DNA of 64,000 nt from Nitrosospira sp. NpAV (GTDB taxonomy: Bacteria > Pseudomonadota > Gammaproteobacteria > Burkholderiales > Nitrosomonadaceae), in NCBI RefSeq assembly GCF_000832065.1, contig NZ_JXQM01000021.1, forward strand, positions 186,001 to 250,000, given 5' to 3'. Position 1 is the stretch's first letter; every line of letters starts with the position of its first letter. A program made the position numbers and the translations under genes. Of this stretch, positions 48,749 through 58,923 are shown one piece after another. Below the pieces are notes generated by a model. The model saw nothing but the letters and a program-made list of their open reading frames with translations. It searched no databases and was not told the DNA's origin.

Positions 48749-48972
48749 AGAAAAGATCATTGCCGCGTAAGTCGAGTGGCGCGTCACATCCGAGTGATTC
48801 AATCATGGATACAGAATAGCTTCTTGCCCGATGCGTCGATTTTTCCAATGACTCAGGATTATTCACAACGGTTGCGCGCAATGCTGGGCGCAACCGAAAT
48901 TGATCAGGCTGGCAAAGCGTAACCTGACAATCCAACGGAGCCGTGGTTACACCAGTTCCGGGTTCATCGACC

Positions 48973-50850
48973 TCACCACCACAAGTCCTTTTCCGAAGGC
49001 GCATGATCCCCCGCCTCCGCCGTAGCCATGTTAGCGCGGCGGGCATCGGCGAACCGTGCCAACCCTATCCTGACCTGTTCATCCACCCACTGCACAAATT
49101 TCGGATGTGGCGCAAATCCGCTGCCCAGATCGTATTCAAGGCCCGAAAGAAATTTGTCTTCGGGGCCTTGTCCGGTAGTTCGCGCCGGAATGACGATCGC
49201 TCTTCCACCTTCCTTTTTTGCGTCCTCCACCATCGCACGAATTTTGTCCACCCACGGTGCACGTTTATCGGGCCAGTCTTCGCGCCAGGTTGCCACCCTG
49301 ATGGCGTGAAATCCCTTGCCGTCGGCTCCGCGCATCTGCTCCGCGATGTCTTCCAGTGCTCCGATCCACAGTTTATTCTGATGATCGCCGCCGGAACCGT
49401 GCGCGACCAGAATGACTGTATCACGCGCGGGATTTTTGGATAACCGGTGTGCCCGGTCAAGCAATACGGCTGCAAAGAGGGGATTGGCGCCGATGCCACC
49501 CGCCGTTTGAATCGGCAGGCTGGTGCGGATGCGGGGAGCCGGCGCGGTGACCACCGAACCATGCCCATGATGATGACCATGACTATGCCCGGCATTGACG
49601 TCGTCACTGTCCCGTACCGCGCCTTCCACATCCAGCCCGGCCATACGTTCGACCGACTGGCGGAAGCTCTCCTCCATGGCAAACACACGCACGATCACCG
49701 CTGCTTTTGCACCGCGCTGCTCCAGCTTGCGAAGTGCGCGTTCGATCGTCGGCTGATCCGCCATGGAAAATGCGAATTCGATTTTGTAACGTTTCATCAG
49801 CGGCTGTACCGCCTCACGCATGGTCTCGTTCCAATGGAAATCGGAGCCATGGGACAGAAACACAACACCAATGTCTTCATTGGCAAGCGGTTGGCTCCGA
49901 TTGGCCTCGCGTTGCATCCAGGTAGCCAGATTTCTGACGGCCGGATTGGCGTCTTCACCGGCATTGGTGCCGGCGCCGACATCGGAACCGCTATCGGCCA
50001 GGAGCGTGGCGCCGGGCGGCAGCATCCGCCCAAGCCTCCCATCGAACGACATCATGCTGTCGAACCTGGGGCCGAAATGGAACGGCACCACCACGGTTCT
50101 ACCTTTGCCGCCATTTCCATCCGCAGCGTCGGTCAATCCTTGTTTTAGCCTGGCAGTACGCTTCTCCGCATCTTCGTCTTTCTTGTCGTAGCCAATCAGC
50201 ACATCGACTGAAGGAAAACCAAAGCCGGCGGATGCTTTCTCCACAATGCGTTTCCAGTCCGTCTGCAGCGCCTGCTCGCTGTCATTATCGACAGCGCCAT
50301 AGCCAACAACCACGACGCGGGTTTCCGCAGGCTCCCGGATGGCACGGAATTTATCGGCCAGATCTTCGACCGCAAAAAAGCTTTCACCATAAACACGCGC
50401 ATGGAAAATAGGCACATCCGGTCTTTCCTTTTCCAGCAACTGGCGGACGAGCCAATACTGCGGCGCCGCGGCGGAGATAAACAAGGGAATGACCACGATG
50501 CGCTCGGCGCCCTTCCCCAATAGCCTATCTACACCGGTGCGGAGATATTTCTGCGTACGCTCGTCAGTGGCAAATATCAGCGACGCGTTGCGTCCCTTCG
50601 CAAATAGCTGGAAGCTGTCGATAATCTCTTCATTGCCAAGGAAACCGCGATCCGCCGCCACTACCAGAAAGCCGGTTTGCCTGTCCTTTCCGCTCAAGAT
50701 TTCCCCCGCAAAACCCGGTCTGATCGACGCGGCAGTCAGCAGGACCATCAGCGCGAAGCGATAACAACTTTTAAGCGATAGATATTTTTGCGGGTTCAAG
50801 CCCGCCAGGAAAGCGAAGGCTAAGTGGTGTGGAAAATAAATGGGGATCAT
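48973..50850 (-). CDS. Secreted CbiX-like protein with three chelatase-type units
   Basis: A 625-residue protein with an N-terminal signal sequence (FALMVLLTAASIRPGFA, about residues 32-48), unlike cytosolic CbiX. Three units follow: unit 1 (TGFLVVAADRGFLGNEEI, from about 58) lacks the usual HG; unit 2 (GVVFLSHGSDFHWNETM, about 325) and unit 3 (VILVAHGSGGDHQNKLW, about 475) keep the H-G-S metal/tetrapyrrole site. A His-rich stretch HSHGHHHGHG lies between units 2 and 3. CbiX inserts cobalt or iron into tetrapyrroles; an exported one may bind metal or tetrapyrrole in the periplasm. The start codon is uncertain, no Shine-Dalgarno being seen. Confidence 0.75.
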   Translation of the reverse strand: MIPIYFPHHLAFAFLAGLNPQKYLSLKSCYRFALMVLLTAASIRPGFAGEILSGKDRQTGFLVVAADRGFLGNEEIIDSFQLFAKGRNASLIFATDERTQKYLRTGVDRLLGKGAERIVVIPLFISAAAPQYWLVRQLLEKERPDVPIFHARVYGESFFAVEDLADKFRAIREPAETRVVVVGYGAVDNDSEQALQTDWKRIVEKASAGFGFPSVDVLIGYDKKDEDAEKRTARLKQGLTDAADGNGGKGRTVVVPFHFGPRFDSMMSFDGRLGRMLPPGATLLADSGSDVGAGTNAGEDANPAVRNLATWMQREANRSQPLANEDIGVVFLSHGSDFHWNETMREAVQPLMKRYKIEFAFSMADQPTIERALRKLEQRGAKAAVIVRVFAMEESFRQSVERMAGLDVEGAVRDSDDVNAGHSHGHHHGHGSVVTAPAPRIRTSLPIQTAGGIGANPLFAAVLLDRAHRLSKNPARDTVILVAHGSGGDHQNKLWIGALEDIAEQMRGADGKGFHAIRVATWREDWPDKRAPWVDKIRAMVEDAKKEGGRAIVIPARTTGQGPEDKFLSGLEYDLGSGFAPHPKFVQWVDEQVRIGLARFADARRANMATAEAGDHAPSEKDLWW

Positions 50851-51108
50851 GTATTAAACCAAAAGGGATCAGTTTCCGAAATTAGGATGATACTCGCAGA
50901 GCCGGGAAGCGCATAAGAATTCCATGATAAGCATCTATAGAGGTTCCATGGCCATCTATCGGACTTGAAGAATCGAAGTAAAAAATGGCTGGGTAAGGAT
51001 AGATTTTGACGACCAATAGTCACTCTATCGGACGAAACAGCGGTGAAAGTATGGACCGGCCAGCCGTTTTTGCGGCCGATTTCCTTTGAATCCCACTGGC
51101 TGCGTCGC

Positions 51109-51369
51109 TCAATGAAGACTTGCTGGAATACCGGAAAATCGCGCAACCAACCCGCCGGCGTCCATGCCCGCTCTGCCGGCCATATATATCGCCGCCTGGA
51201 TATCGAAGCTGTCGGATGCGGGATGCATGACAAGGAGATGAAGATGGTGGGCGATTGCCGACTGCATAGCGGGATCGGGCGGACGCTGCCGCCTGGAGGT
51301 AAGCCATGACAAGGCCGCCAGTAGCAGACTGACCGAAGGTTTATCCTGGTCGTTTCTGAAATTCTTCAT
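51109..51369 (-). CDS. Possible small protein of unknown function
   Basis: An 86-codon frame: MKNFRNDQDKPSVSLLLAAL, then AIAHHLHLLVMHPASDS. The segment A-I-x-x-H-L-x-x-L-x-x-H-P is reminiscent of small conserved proteins in ammonia oxidisers, by recall only. No Shine-Dalgarno. It lies 135 bases left of a strong Fur box and upstream of the CbiX-like gene. Otherwise the 829 bases from 50851 to 51679 contain no gene I can support. Confidence 0.35.
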   Translation of the reverse strand: MKNFRNDQDKPSVSLLLAALSWLTSRRQRPPDPAMQSAIAHHLHLLVMHPASDSFDIQAAIYMAGRAGMDAGGLVARFSGIPASLH

Positions 51370-51503
51370 ATCGGGAGTAATCCGGACGCATCGTTAATTT
51401 AAAGATCTGCCATATGGCAGGAAAACTGAATACCTCGCCTGTCTGCAGGATATCGTTATTCCCATTTAGCGAGCTACCGCCCCGCATTGTGAATGATATT
51501 AAC

Positions 51504-51522
51504 GATAATGATAATGATTGTC
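51504..51522. promoter_or_regulatory. Strong Fur-box-like site
   Basis: GATAATGATAATGATTGTC matches 17 of 19 positions of the classical Fur box, the best in the window. It lies between the leftward small ORF/CbiX-like gene and the rightward copper-storage gene. Confidence 0.75.
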
Positions 51523-51679
51523 AATTCCATTAACGTAATCCGGCCAGTCCGGATATTTCACTGGATCGTGGGACGATGGCACTCACGACGCCTATGCGAT
51601 ATTCCGCACAGACCCGGATGTGGAGGACAGATATATTGTGCATTTGCATCCATCAAATCGTTTAATCAAGGAAGGCCAT

Positions 51680-52012
51680 ATGAATACCAATGACATGCAA
51701 TCGTGTATTGATGCCTGCACTCAATGCCACCAGATCTGTCTGGAAGCAGCCATGAACCATTGTCTCGAAACAGGCGGCAAACACGTTGAAGCCGGGCATT
51801 TCCGCCTAATGATAAACTGTGCGGAGATGTGTCAGACCTCGGCTAATTTCATGTTGAGTGGGTCGGATTTCAGCAATCAAGTCTGTGCAATTTGTGCCGA
51901 GATTTGCGAAGCCTGCGCCGACAGCTGCGAGGAAACAGGCGATATGGAAAATTGTGTTGCAGCCTGCCGCAAATGCGCCGGGAGTTGCCGTGAGATGTCA
52001 GGCGCCCCCTAA
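51680..52012 (+). CDS. Four-helix copper-storage protein (Csp-like, DUF326)
   Basis: A 110-residue Cys-rich bundle with sixteen Cys, most as C-x3-C and C-x2-C: SCIDACTQCHQICLEAAM, NCAEMCQTSANF, VCAICAEICEACADSC and NCVAACRKCAGSC. Csp proteins hold many Cu(I) ions inside the bundle. Start at MNTNDMQSC after GGAAGG; no signal peptide, so it is the cytosolic Csp3 type. The Fur box 160 bases upstream may link it to iron. Confidence 0.9.
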   Translation: MNTNDMQSCIDACTQCHQICLEAAMNHCLETGGKHVEAGHFRLMINCAEMCQTSANFMLSGSDFSNQVCAICAEICEACADSCEETGDMENCVAACRKCAGSCREMSGAP

Positions 52013-52234
52013 CTCGGATAGCGTTGCAGGAATACGCCGGCTGCGGATTCATACAAACTGCGATTGATTTTATCGCTCAGGAAGCATAGCAAAGCGATCT
52101 CCTCTTTCAGCTTATGCCCAGACCGGTGTCTCCCCGTCACAGCGCGGTCTCGCCACCCGTTATTACCAAGAACAGCAAGCAGCCACGTCTATTTGATCCT
52201 GAGCGGAAGGAATACATCCGCGCCCTGTGAATAG

Positions 52235-52480
52235 CTAATACCGGTCAAGCGGCGCGGGTCCTTCTCCGGGATGCTCGTTTGTAATGTCTTTATGTGGCTC
52301 AGACCCGGTTATCGCCTTTGCTTCCTCACGCGTCTCCTGCTTTTTGGTCGCGCGATCTTCTATTTTCTCCTCAGCGCGGTTGCCATGTGTCTCGTCGGCG
52401 ACGACACCACTTTCATCCGCCGATGGGTCAGTTGGCTGCCCAGGCGATGGATCCGCTTTATTTTTCGAGGGATTCTTCAT
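52235..52480 (-). CDS. Small hydrophilic protein, probably disordered
   Basis: An 81-residue protein very rich in Glu, Lys, Asp and Pro (MKNPSKNKADPSPGQPTDPS, KATKKQETREEAKAI-like). Start at the third of three consecutive ATGs, seven bases after GGAG. No domain recognised; such proteins often act in stress tolerance. Stands between the Csp gene and a secreted Gly-rich protein. Confidence 0.55.
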   Translation of the reverse strand: MKNPSKNKADPSPGQPTDPSADESGVVADETHGNRAEEKIEDRATKKQETREEAKAITGSEPHKDITNEHPGEGPAPLDRY

Positions 52481-52615
52481 CATCATTCTCCTGTCTTATC
52501 TTCAATCTTGATAAGTTTACCGTCTTCCCCGACCTCGATTTTCCGTGGGAACTGGCTCCCGCCGGTATCACGCGCCTCCGCTTCATCATGGCGGCACGTG
52601 GCCCTGATTTCACCT

Positions 52616-52981
52616 TTAGTAACCGCCTCCACCGGAACCCGAGCTGCCGCCGGAGCTGGAGCCGCTGCCTGTTCCCATGCCGCTGTCTGAGCCGCCTGCT
52701 CCGGGCCGGGGCTTGGTTTCTCCGCGCCGGTCCATATCGGTATCCTTCTTCATCCCTTTCTTTTCGTATCCCTGCCCTTGCTCATAAGGCTTGGTGGGTT
52801 GCGCGCCTGAGGTTGAGCCGCTTTGCCCTGACATGCCGCCCTGCCCTTGCTGCTCCTGCCTCGGTTGTCCGGTCATACCGCCTTGAGCGTATGCCGCCCC
52901 GGTCGCACCTAAACTGATGGTAAATACGGTAACGGCAATGGATTGGGCAATCCTGGTTCCTGATGTCCTAAATTTTTTCAT
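52616..52981 (-). CDS. Secreted Gly/Ser/Gln-rich low-complexity protein
   Basis: A 121-residue protein with a signal peptide (IAQSIAVTVFTISLGATGAA, cleavage near AYA-Q). The mature part is GGMTGQ/GGMSGQ, Gln-, Gly- and Ser-rich, ending in a Gly-Ser stretch SGSGGGGY. No domain. AAGGAG precedes the ATG. Exported, probably disordered. Confidence 0.65.
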   Translation of the reverse strand: MKKFRTSGTRIAQSIAVTVFTISLGATGAAYAQGGMTGQPRQEQQGQGGMSGQSGSTSGAQPTKPYEQGQGYEKKGMKKDTDMDRRGETKPRPGAGGSDSGMGTGSGSSSGGSSGSGGGGY

Positions 52982-53169
52982 GGAAAACTCCTTTAAGTAA
53001 ATGAAGTGGCGAAAGAAAGAAAGAGGTGAAGATGGCCATTTCTATTGTCTTTGGGGACATGATTATCTCTGGTGATGACAGCTTGGATAATTTGCCGTTA
53101 ACCGGCAAATGGCTGCGCATTTGTTGCGACCAAAGCTACCCTTGTCGACTATCTGCGTCTGTTCGATAA

Positions 53170-53547
53170 CTCACATTCGAAATTCTGCTCAAGTCGATAG
53201 TCTGGCAGGCCAACTCGATAACCTTTCCAGCAAGCGAAAGGCAGGCCGAATCTAACTTTAGTCAGCTCAGAAGGTGCGAGTACGGTGGAGTTCACCGTAT
53301 TACGCCAGAATACTTAATGGATGTAGCCAATGAAATCGCGTGGCGCGTAGATACGAGACGGTTTAGCGAGAAAGAACGTCTTGATAATCTATTTATGAAG
53401 ATCTTTAAAAACGAACTTTCCAGAGGGTGGCGAGGATACAATCAAGGGCATCACTGCGCGATGAAAATATTGATGGCTAGGGCGATCCAGGATATTCCGA
53501 TATTTGAGAATCCTGCTTTAGTTGATAGCCGGTTAACGGAATTTTGA
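53170..53547 (+). pseudogene. Probable transposase remnant (ISXO2/IS1595-like C-terminus)
   Basis: An open frame from 53170 to 53547 without a convincing start. It contains YGGVHRITPEYLMDVANEIA and WRVDTRRFSEKERLDNLF, a pattern like the C-terminal end of ISXO2-type transposases (YG.vHR...YL...NEiaWR.d.RR), then SRGWRGYNQGHH. The 5' part is missing and no terminal inverted repeats were found. The flanking 52982-53169 and 53548-53747 show no gene. Assignment by recall of the motif. Confidence 0.4.
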
Positions 53548-53747
53548 GAATCTCACGGCTCGGTATGAAGCCAAAGCCTGCATGTTTGTTGCGATGCAAG
53601 AATTAAAGGTATGGGTATTCATTGATCCGATACTTTAAAATACTAAACCTCCCTGAACATAACTAGATTATTTGATGAGCTCGTCACAACGATCGCAGAA
53701 GGTAGAAAAACTGGGCGAACAAATCCGTGTCACCGTCGAGCAAGGAA

Positions 53748-56582
53748 CTACCGTGCCGGAGGAGGCGGATTGGCTCTATACAGCGAAGCGATCATTTCCT
53801 TCAGGAGCTTGAAATCCACCGGCTTCGTCAGATGATGATCGAAACCGGCATCCTCCGACTGTCGGCGGTCTTCTTCCTGGCCCCAGCCGGTCAGGGCGAC
53901 CATCGTGATGCTGTCATATCTCGGCTGCTCTCGAATACGGCGCGCCACCTCATAACCGTTCATCCCCGGCATGCCTATGTCCATCAGAATTACATTTGGC
54001 TGGTAATCAGGGAGTGCCGCCAGCGCCGCCGGGCCGCTATTGACAACCCGGACGTTAATACCCGTTGACTCAAGAAGCATGGAAAGAACCTCGGCCGCGT
54101 CATGATTGTCGTCGACCACCAGGATACGCAGGCCCTTCGTCGGAGAAGGCAGTTGCTCCGGTTCGGCGCTTTTTGCGCGAGCGGATACCTCCGACAAAGG
54201 CAGGCGCACGATAAATTCGCTGCCCCGGTCCTTTCCTTCGCTGATGGCTTCAATAGTACCGCCGTGCATTTGCAGCAGGCGGTAAACCAGGTTGAGTCCG
54301 ATACCCAGCCCCTCCTGAGCTCCGATACCCTGGCGTCGCTCCTGTGCAAACATATCGAATAATCGAGGCAGCATGCCGGCCAGAATACCGATACCGTTGT
54401 CGCGTACGGATACCACGGCGCTCCCCCCTTCCTGGCGGGCGGTCAACCAGATCTGCCCACCCTCTTCCGTGTAGCGGGCCGCATTGTTGAGCAAATTGGT
54501 AAACACCTGCTCCAGACGCACAATGTCCGCGAGCACAATCAACGGCGTTTCTGGAATGAATACGCTCAGTTTATGCCCCCTTTCGTTAATCAATGGCATG
54601 CTCGCTTCCACCGCATTGCGCAGTACGACGGCCAAAGCGATTGGCGCCGGCCGCAGCTCGATTTTTCCACTGGTGATGCGCGATATCTCCAGTAGATCGT
54701 CCACCAGCCGGATCATATAGTTGACCTGCCGGTTTATGACCGGCAGCAGACGGGGAAGCGCAGTAATGCCATCCGGTCGCGCGATGAGCGCCAGCGCATT
54801 GGAAATTGGCGCAAGCGGGTTGCGCAGTTCATGTGCCAGCGTGGCCAGGAACTCATCCTTGCGGCGGTCGGTTTCCCGTAATGCCGTTTCCGCATTGACG
54901 GTATCGGTGATATCTATCGATATGCCGACATGTCCCGCATACTCATCGGTGGCAGTAAACCAGGGCAGCGCGTAGGATTCCAGCCAGCGCCACTCGCCTT
55001 TCGCAGTCTTGATCCGCACGCGCTGCCGGAAACGCGAGCGATCATGCAACGCCTGTTCGAACGCCGCCACATAACCTGTTATGTCATCCGGGTGAATAAT
55101 CGAATGCCAGCCGGTAGGCATCAGATCCTCCGCAGCGACACCGATCATCTCTACAAACCGCTGATTAACATAAACCTTGTTCCCATGCACATCCACCTGC
55201 CAGGTCAATGCGGGTGAAGCTTCCGCCATGGCGCGAAACCGCGCTTCGCTCTCGCGCAGGCTCTGCTCGACGCGCTTGCGCCTGGTTATATCAATCACAT
55301 ATTCTACGCCCTCATGCTCGCTGATTTGCTTCGCGGCGAGCAAGGCCCACCAGCGCGAGCCATCCTTGCGGAAGAATTCCTTCTCATAGGGGGTGGTGCG
55401 TCCAGTGGCCTTGAACTCCTCGATAGCCCGCAGCGAAATCGAAGTCCATTCCGGGGGTGTCATCTCATCGCAGCGCAACTGTTCCGCCTTCTCGTCGTCG
55501 CGGCTGAGACCGCTCATCGTCAGGAACGCATCATTGGCTTGGGTAATCTGGCCTTCAGTATTCAGGAAAATGATGCCGACCGTATCGATTTCCAATGCGC
55601 GGCGAAAACGTTCCTCGCTCTCACGCAACGCGTTTTCGGCACTTTTGCGCTTTTGCACGTGAGCGGTAACGTCGATGCCATGGCCCAGAATGTACTGGCA
55701 GGCGCCATGTTCGTCGAAAATGGGTAGGTAACTGACGTCGACAAAGCGCTCTTCCGATTGTCCGCCCGGCGTGCGTATGACTTTCACCGGCTGTTCGAAT
55801 CCTACGAATGGCTCGCCGGAAGCCATCACCTGAATGAGGCTGTGCTGGATACCGTCGTGTGCCGCCTCCGGAAGCGCTTCGAAGGCCGGGCGGCCGAGCA
55901 GCTCGCGGTGACCGACAAGTTGATAGAACGCCTCATTGGCAAACTCAAAAACGAACTCCGGTCCCTTGAGTACGTACAGAAATGACGGCGCGTTACGAAA
56001 TACCTCTTCGAACAACTGAATCCGTTGTGCTTGCAGCGCTCCATGCAGACGGATACGCTCCGCTTCGAGCGCGCGCGCACGGACCAGTTCGGTCGTCTCG
56101 TTTATCGTTACCAGTATCCCGCCCGGCATGCCTGTATCCACGTTATCTCCATGATTGGAGGCGTCGCCGGGGATGGGGCTGTAGGTAAGTTTGAAAAACC
56201 CCTCTTTGAGCACCCCGCTGCGTTTAACGGTAAGAGGTTGATCATCAAAGATAAACGATTCGTGGCGCTGCATCACGCCTTCGCACACCGGCGCGAGGAA
56301 ATCCCATACCTCCGGCCAGAACTCACCGACTGGCTGACCCAGGCAGGCGGGATGCTCGGTACCCATCCAATCCCGGCAACGGTCGTTATAGATCTGTATG
56401 AGTTTTGGCCCCCAAAACAATATGGCGGGTGACGGCAGCAACAGTATGATATTGAGCGCAATCTGGAGGTTGGACGGCCATGTATGGATGGACCCCAGGC
56501 CTGATTCAGTCCAGTCGTGGGCATAAATGATCTCGCCCATTTCGCTGCCGCGCAGCCAGCCCGGGATTTCCGGCTTATTCAT
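53748..56582 (-). CDS. Multi-PAS hybrid histidine kinase with C-terminal receiver
   Basis: A 944-residue soluble sensor. About four PAS units (residues 30-170, 190-310, 325-440 and 450-575; e.g. FRNAPSFLYVLKGPEFVFEF, RRALEIDTVGIIFLNTEGQI, RAMAEASPALTWQVDVHGNK), HisKA with FLATLAHELRNPLAPI, HATPase with NLLNNAARYTEEGGQ, VRDNGIGI and GLGIGLNLVYRLL, and a receiver with ILMDIGMPGMNGYEVARRI. No membrane helix. Very similar in plan to the GAF kinase at 38303. Signal unknown. Divergent from the kinase at 56833. Confidence 0.92.
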   Translation of the reverse strand: MNKPEIPGWLRGSEMGEIIYAHDWTESGLGSIHTWPSNLQIALNIILLLPSPAILFWGPKLIQIYNDRCRDWMGTEHPACLGQPVGEFWPEVWDFLAPVCEGVMQRHESFIFDDQPLTVKRSGVLKEGFFKLTYSPIPGDASNHGDNVDTGMPGGILVTINETTELVRARALEAERIRLHGALQAQRIQLFEEVFRNAPSFLYVLKGPEFVFEFANEAFYQLVGHRELLGRPAFEALPEAAHDGIQHSLIQVMASGEPFVGFEQPVKVIRTPGGQSEERFVDVSYLPIFDEHGACQYILGHGIDVTAHVQKRKSAENALRESEERFRRALEIDTVGIIFLNTEGQITQANDAFLTMSGLSRDDEKAEQLRCDEMTPPEWTSISLRAIEEFKATGRTTPYEKEFFRKDGSRWWALLAAKQISEHEGVEYVIDITRRKRVEQSLRESEARFRAMAEASPALTWQVDVHGNKVYVNQRFVEMIGVAAEDLMPTGWHSIIHPDDITGYVAAFEQALHDRSRFRQRVRIKTAKGEWRWLESYALPWFTATDEYAGHVGISIDITDTVNAETALRETDRRKDEFLATLAHELRNPLAPISNALALIARPDGITALPRLLPVINRQVNYMIRLVDDLLEISRITSGKIELRPAPIALAVVLRNAVEASMPLINERGHKLSVFIPETPLIVLADIVRLEQVFTNLLNNAARYTEEGGQIWLTARQEGGSAVVSVRDNGIGILAGMLPRLFDMFAQERRQGIGAQEGLGIGLNLVYRLLQMHGGTIEAISEGKDRGSEFIVRLPLSEVSARAKSAEPEQLPSPTKGLRILVVDDNHDAAEVLSMLLESTGINVRVVNSGPAALAALPDYQPNVILMDIGMPGMNGYEVARRIREQPRYDSITMVALTGWGQEEDRRQSEDAGFDHHLTKPVDFKLLKEMIASLYRANPPPPAR

Positions 56583-56832
56583 GAATATTCATTCCTGTGT
56601 TCTTGATGAAGGATTTCTGTGAGCGATGACACAGGAAATAATGCTTCCGTAAATCGTTCTCATTTGGTGTTTAGATTAGCACAATTTTACTGGGTATCTT
56701 CCATCGGTCAAGCAGGAGACTCCCGGTTCGATGCTTCATTGACCTGAATATAAATAGGGTTATACTCTTAAAAATAATTATTGGGCCAGACGTTTGTTAC
56801 TATTTATGTAACAAGCCGATGAAAGGAAAGGG

Positions 56833-58923
56833 ATGATAGACGATAACGAAGAGAAGCTGCTGCGCTCCGTTGCATTACAAACCTCCAATACCATTCTTTT
56901 GGCGCGCCAGCGGGCCGAGAACGAACTCAAGCAAGCCAAAAAATCGCTGGAGGAAAAGGCGAGACGGCTCGACCACTCTCTCTCAATTCTACGCGCCACC
57001 ATTGAATCCACCGCTGATGGAATTCTGGTCACTGACCAGGACGGCCTGGTTCTCCGTTTCAACGAGTTGTATCTGCAAATGTGGAAGATTCCTCGCGACA
57101 TCACAAATTTGAGCGAACACAGGCAATTGCTGAAATTATGCTGCAAATATGCGAAGAACCCCCAGTGGCTTCTCGAAAGGACAGAAGAAATTTACGCATA
57201 CTGGCCGGCAGATAGTTACGACGTGCTGGAACTCGCCGATGGCAGAGTATTTGAGCAGTTCTCCAAAATTCAGTATATTGAAAATCAGAATATTGGCCGT
57301 GTCTGGAGCTTCAGGGACATTACGGCACGCAGGCATACTGAAGAAGCGCTGCGGGAAAGCGGAGAACGGCAGCGTTTCATGGCCGAATCGATGCCCCTTA
57401 AAATCTTCACCGCCCGGGCTGACGGCTTGGTGGATTATTTCAACCAGCAATGGAGAGACTACAGCGGGCTTCCCCTTGATCAGGTGGAAGGCTGGGACAA
57501 GACAAAACTCGTCCATCCTGATGATGTGGACGAAAACGCCAGGCGGTGGCGCCATTCTCTTGCCACGGGAGAACCGTTCCAGATGGAGATTCGCTTCCGC
57601 CAAGCCAACGGGAGCTATCGCTGGCATCTGACTCGGGCGCATGCCAAGCGCGATGTCCAAGGAAAAGTATCGATGTGGGTATGCTCAAGTACCGATATCG
57701 ATAGCATAAAACAGGCGGACGAAGAAAAAAAACAGCTTCTTGAGAACGAACGGGCAGCGAGAAACGAAGCCGAGCGGGCCAACCGCATCAAGGATGAATT
57801 TCTGTCAACGCTGTCTCATGAGCTCAGGACACCGCTTAATGCGATTCTTGGATGGGCGCAGCTTATTTCACAGGGAACGATGAGTCAGGAAGCTATTCAG
57901 CGGGGACTGGAGACCATAGAAAGGAACGCGCGTGCCCAGAATAAGCTCATCGACGATCTTCTGGAGATGAGCAGCATCATCTCCGGGAAAATAAGGCTTG
58001 ACATACAGCAACTGGACCTTGCCCGCATCGTGGAGGCGGCGGTTGAATCGGTGACCCCCGCGGTGGAAGCCAAGAATATTCATCTAATAAAAAAAATCGA
58101 TCCCGCCGTCGGATTTGTCTCTGGCGATCAACATCGGCTCCAGCAGATAATCTGGAATCTTCTTTCCAATGCGGTCAAATTTACCCCCAAGGGCGGCAAT
58201 ATCGAAGTTATCGTTAACTCGGTGGCATCGCATCTTGAGGTTACGGTAAAAGATTCGGGCATAGGTGTAAGGCCTGAATTCCTGGCATACATTTTTGACC
58301 GTTTCCGGCAGGCCGATTCCTCGCTTACCAGGCACTACGGCGGCCTCGGCCTGGGACTTGCCATTGTAAAACAACTTGCGGCACTTCATGGGGGGACGGT
58401 TCACGCGGAAAGCGCCGGCGAGGGACTGGGTGCGTCGTTTATCGTGAACCTGCCACTTGCACCCCTTAGCGACAGGGGGATCCGCCGCCGGGCCGCATCG
58501 GCGGCCCCGGCGCCCGGCAACCGGCACGTTACGCTCTCCGGCGTGAAGGTTCTGGTGATTGACGATGAGCCGGATTCCCGTGAGCTCATCAACGAAGTAC
58601 TGACGGAATACGAAGCGGACGTGATTACCGCCGCCAACGCCATCGAAGGGTTGGAGCTCCTCAAAAGCAGAAGGCCGGATGTCATAATAAGCGACATCGG
58701 CATGCCGGGAAAGGACGGGTACGAACTCATTCGTGAAGTGAGGAATCTTCCTGCCACTCATGGCGGAAAAACGCCCGCTATTGCCCTTACCGCGTTTGCC
58801 CGTTCCGAAGACCGGACCCGGGCAATGATTGCGGGTTATCAGATTCATCTTTCCAAACCTGTCGAATCGCATGAACTGATTGCCACCATCGGAAGTCTGA
58901 GCAGATGGAAGCGGAAACCATGA
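56833..58923 (+). CDS. PAS hybrid histidine kinase with C-terminal receiver
   Basis: A 696-residue soluble kinase: helical start (MIDDNEEKLLRSVALQTSNT), PAS 1 (about 50-170), PAS 2 (about 175-295; FTARADGLVDYFNQQWRDYS), HisKA FLSTLSHELRTPLNAI, HATPase NLLSNAVKFTPKGG and GGLGLGLAIVKQLAALHGG, receiver IISDIGMPGKDGYELIRE. Its last codons overlap the MetE-like gene by four bases (ATGA), an unusual pairing. Good GAAAGGAAAGGG precedes the ATG. Confidence 0.92.
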   Translation: MIDDNEEKLLRSVALQTSNTILLARQRAENELKQAKKSLEEKARRLDHSLSILRATIESTADGILVTDQDGLVLRFNELYLQMWKIPRDITNLSEHRQLLKLCCKYAKNPQWLLERTEEIYAYWPADSYDVLELADGRVFEQFSKIQYIENQNIGRVWSFRDITARRHTEEALRESGERQRFMAESMPLKIFTARADGLVDYFNQQWRDYSGLPLDQVEGWDKTKLVHPDDVDENARRWRHSLATGEPFQMEIRFRQANGSYRWHLTRAHAKRDVQGKVSMWVCSSTDIDSIKQADEEKKQLLENERAARNEAERANRIKDEFLSTLSHELRTPLNAILGWAQLISQGTMSQEAIQRGLETIERNARAQNKLIDDLLEMSSIISGKIRLDIQQLDLARIVEAAVESVTPAVEAKNIHLIKKIDPAVGFVSGDQHRLQQIIWNLLSNAVKFTPKGGNIEVIVNSVASHLEVTVKDSGIGVRPEFLAYIFDRFRQADSSLTRHYGGLGLGLAIVKQLAALHGGTVHAESAGEGLGASFIVNLPLAPLSDRGIRRRAASAAPAPGNRHVTLSGVKVLVIDDEPDSRELINEVLTEYEADVITAANAIEGLELLKSRRPDVIISDIGMPGKDGYELIREVRNLPATHGGKTPAIALTAFARSEDRTRAMIAGYQIHLSKPVESHELIATIGSLSRWKRKP

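Noticed and set aside
50847-51307. Several overlapping frames between the CbiX-like gene and the Fur box
   Set aside because: They overlap one another on both strands without start signals; only the 51109-51369 frame was kept, with low confidence.
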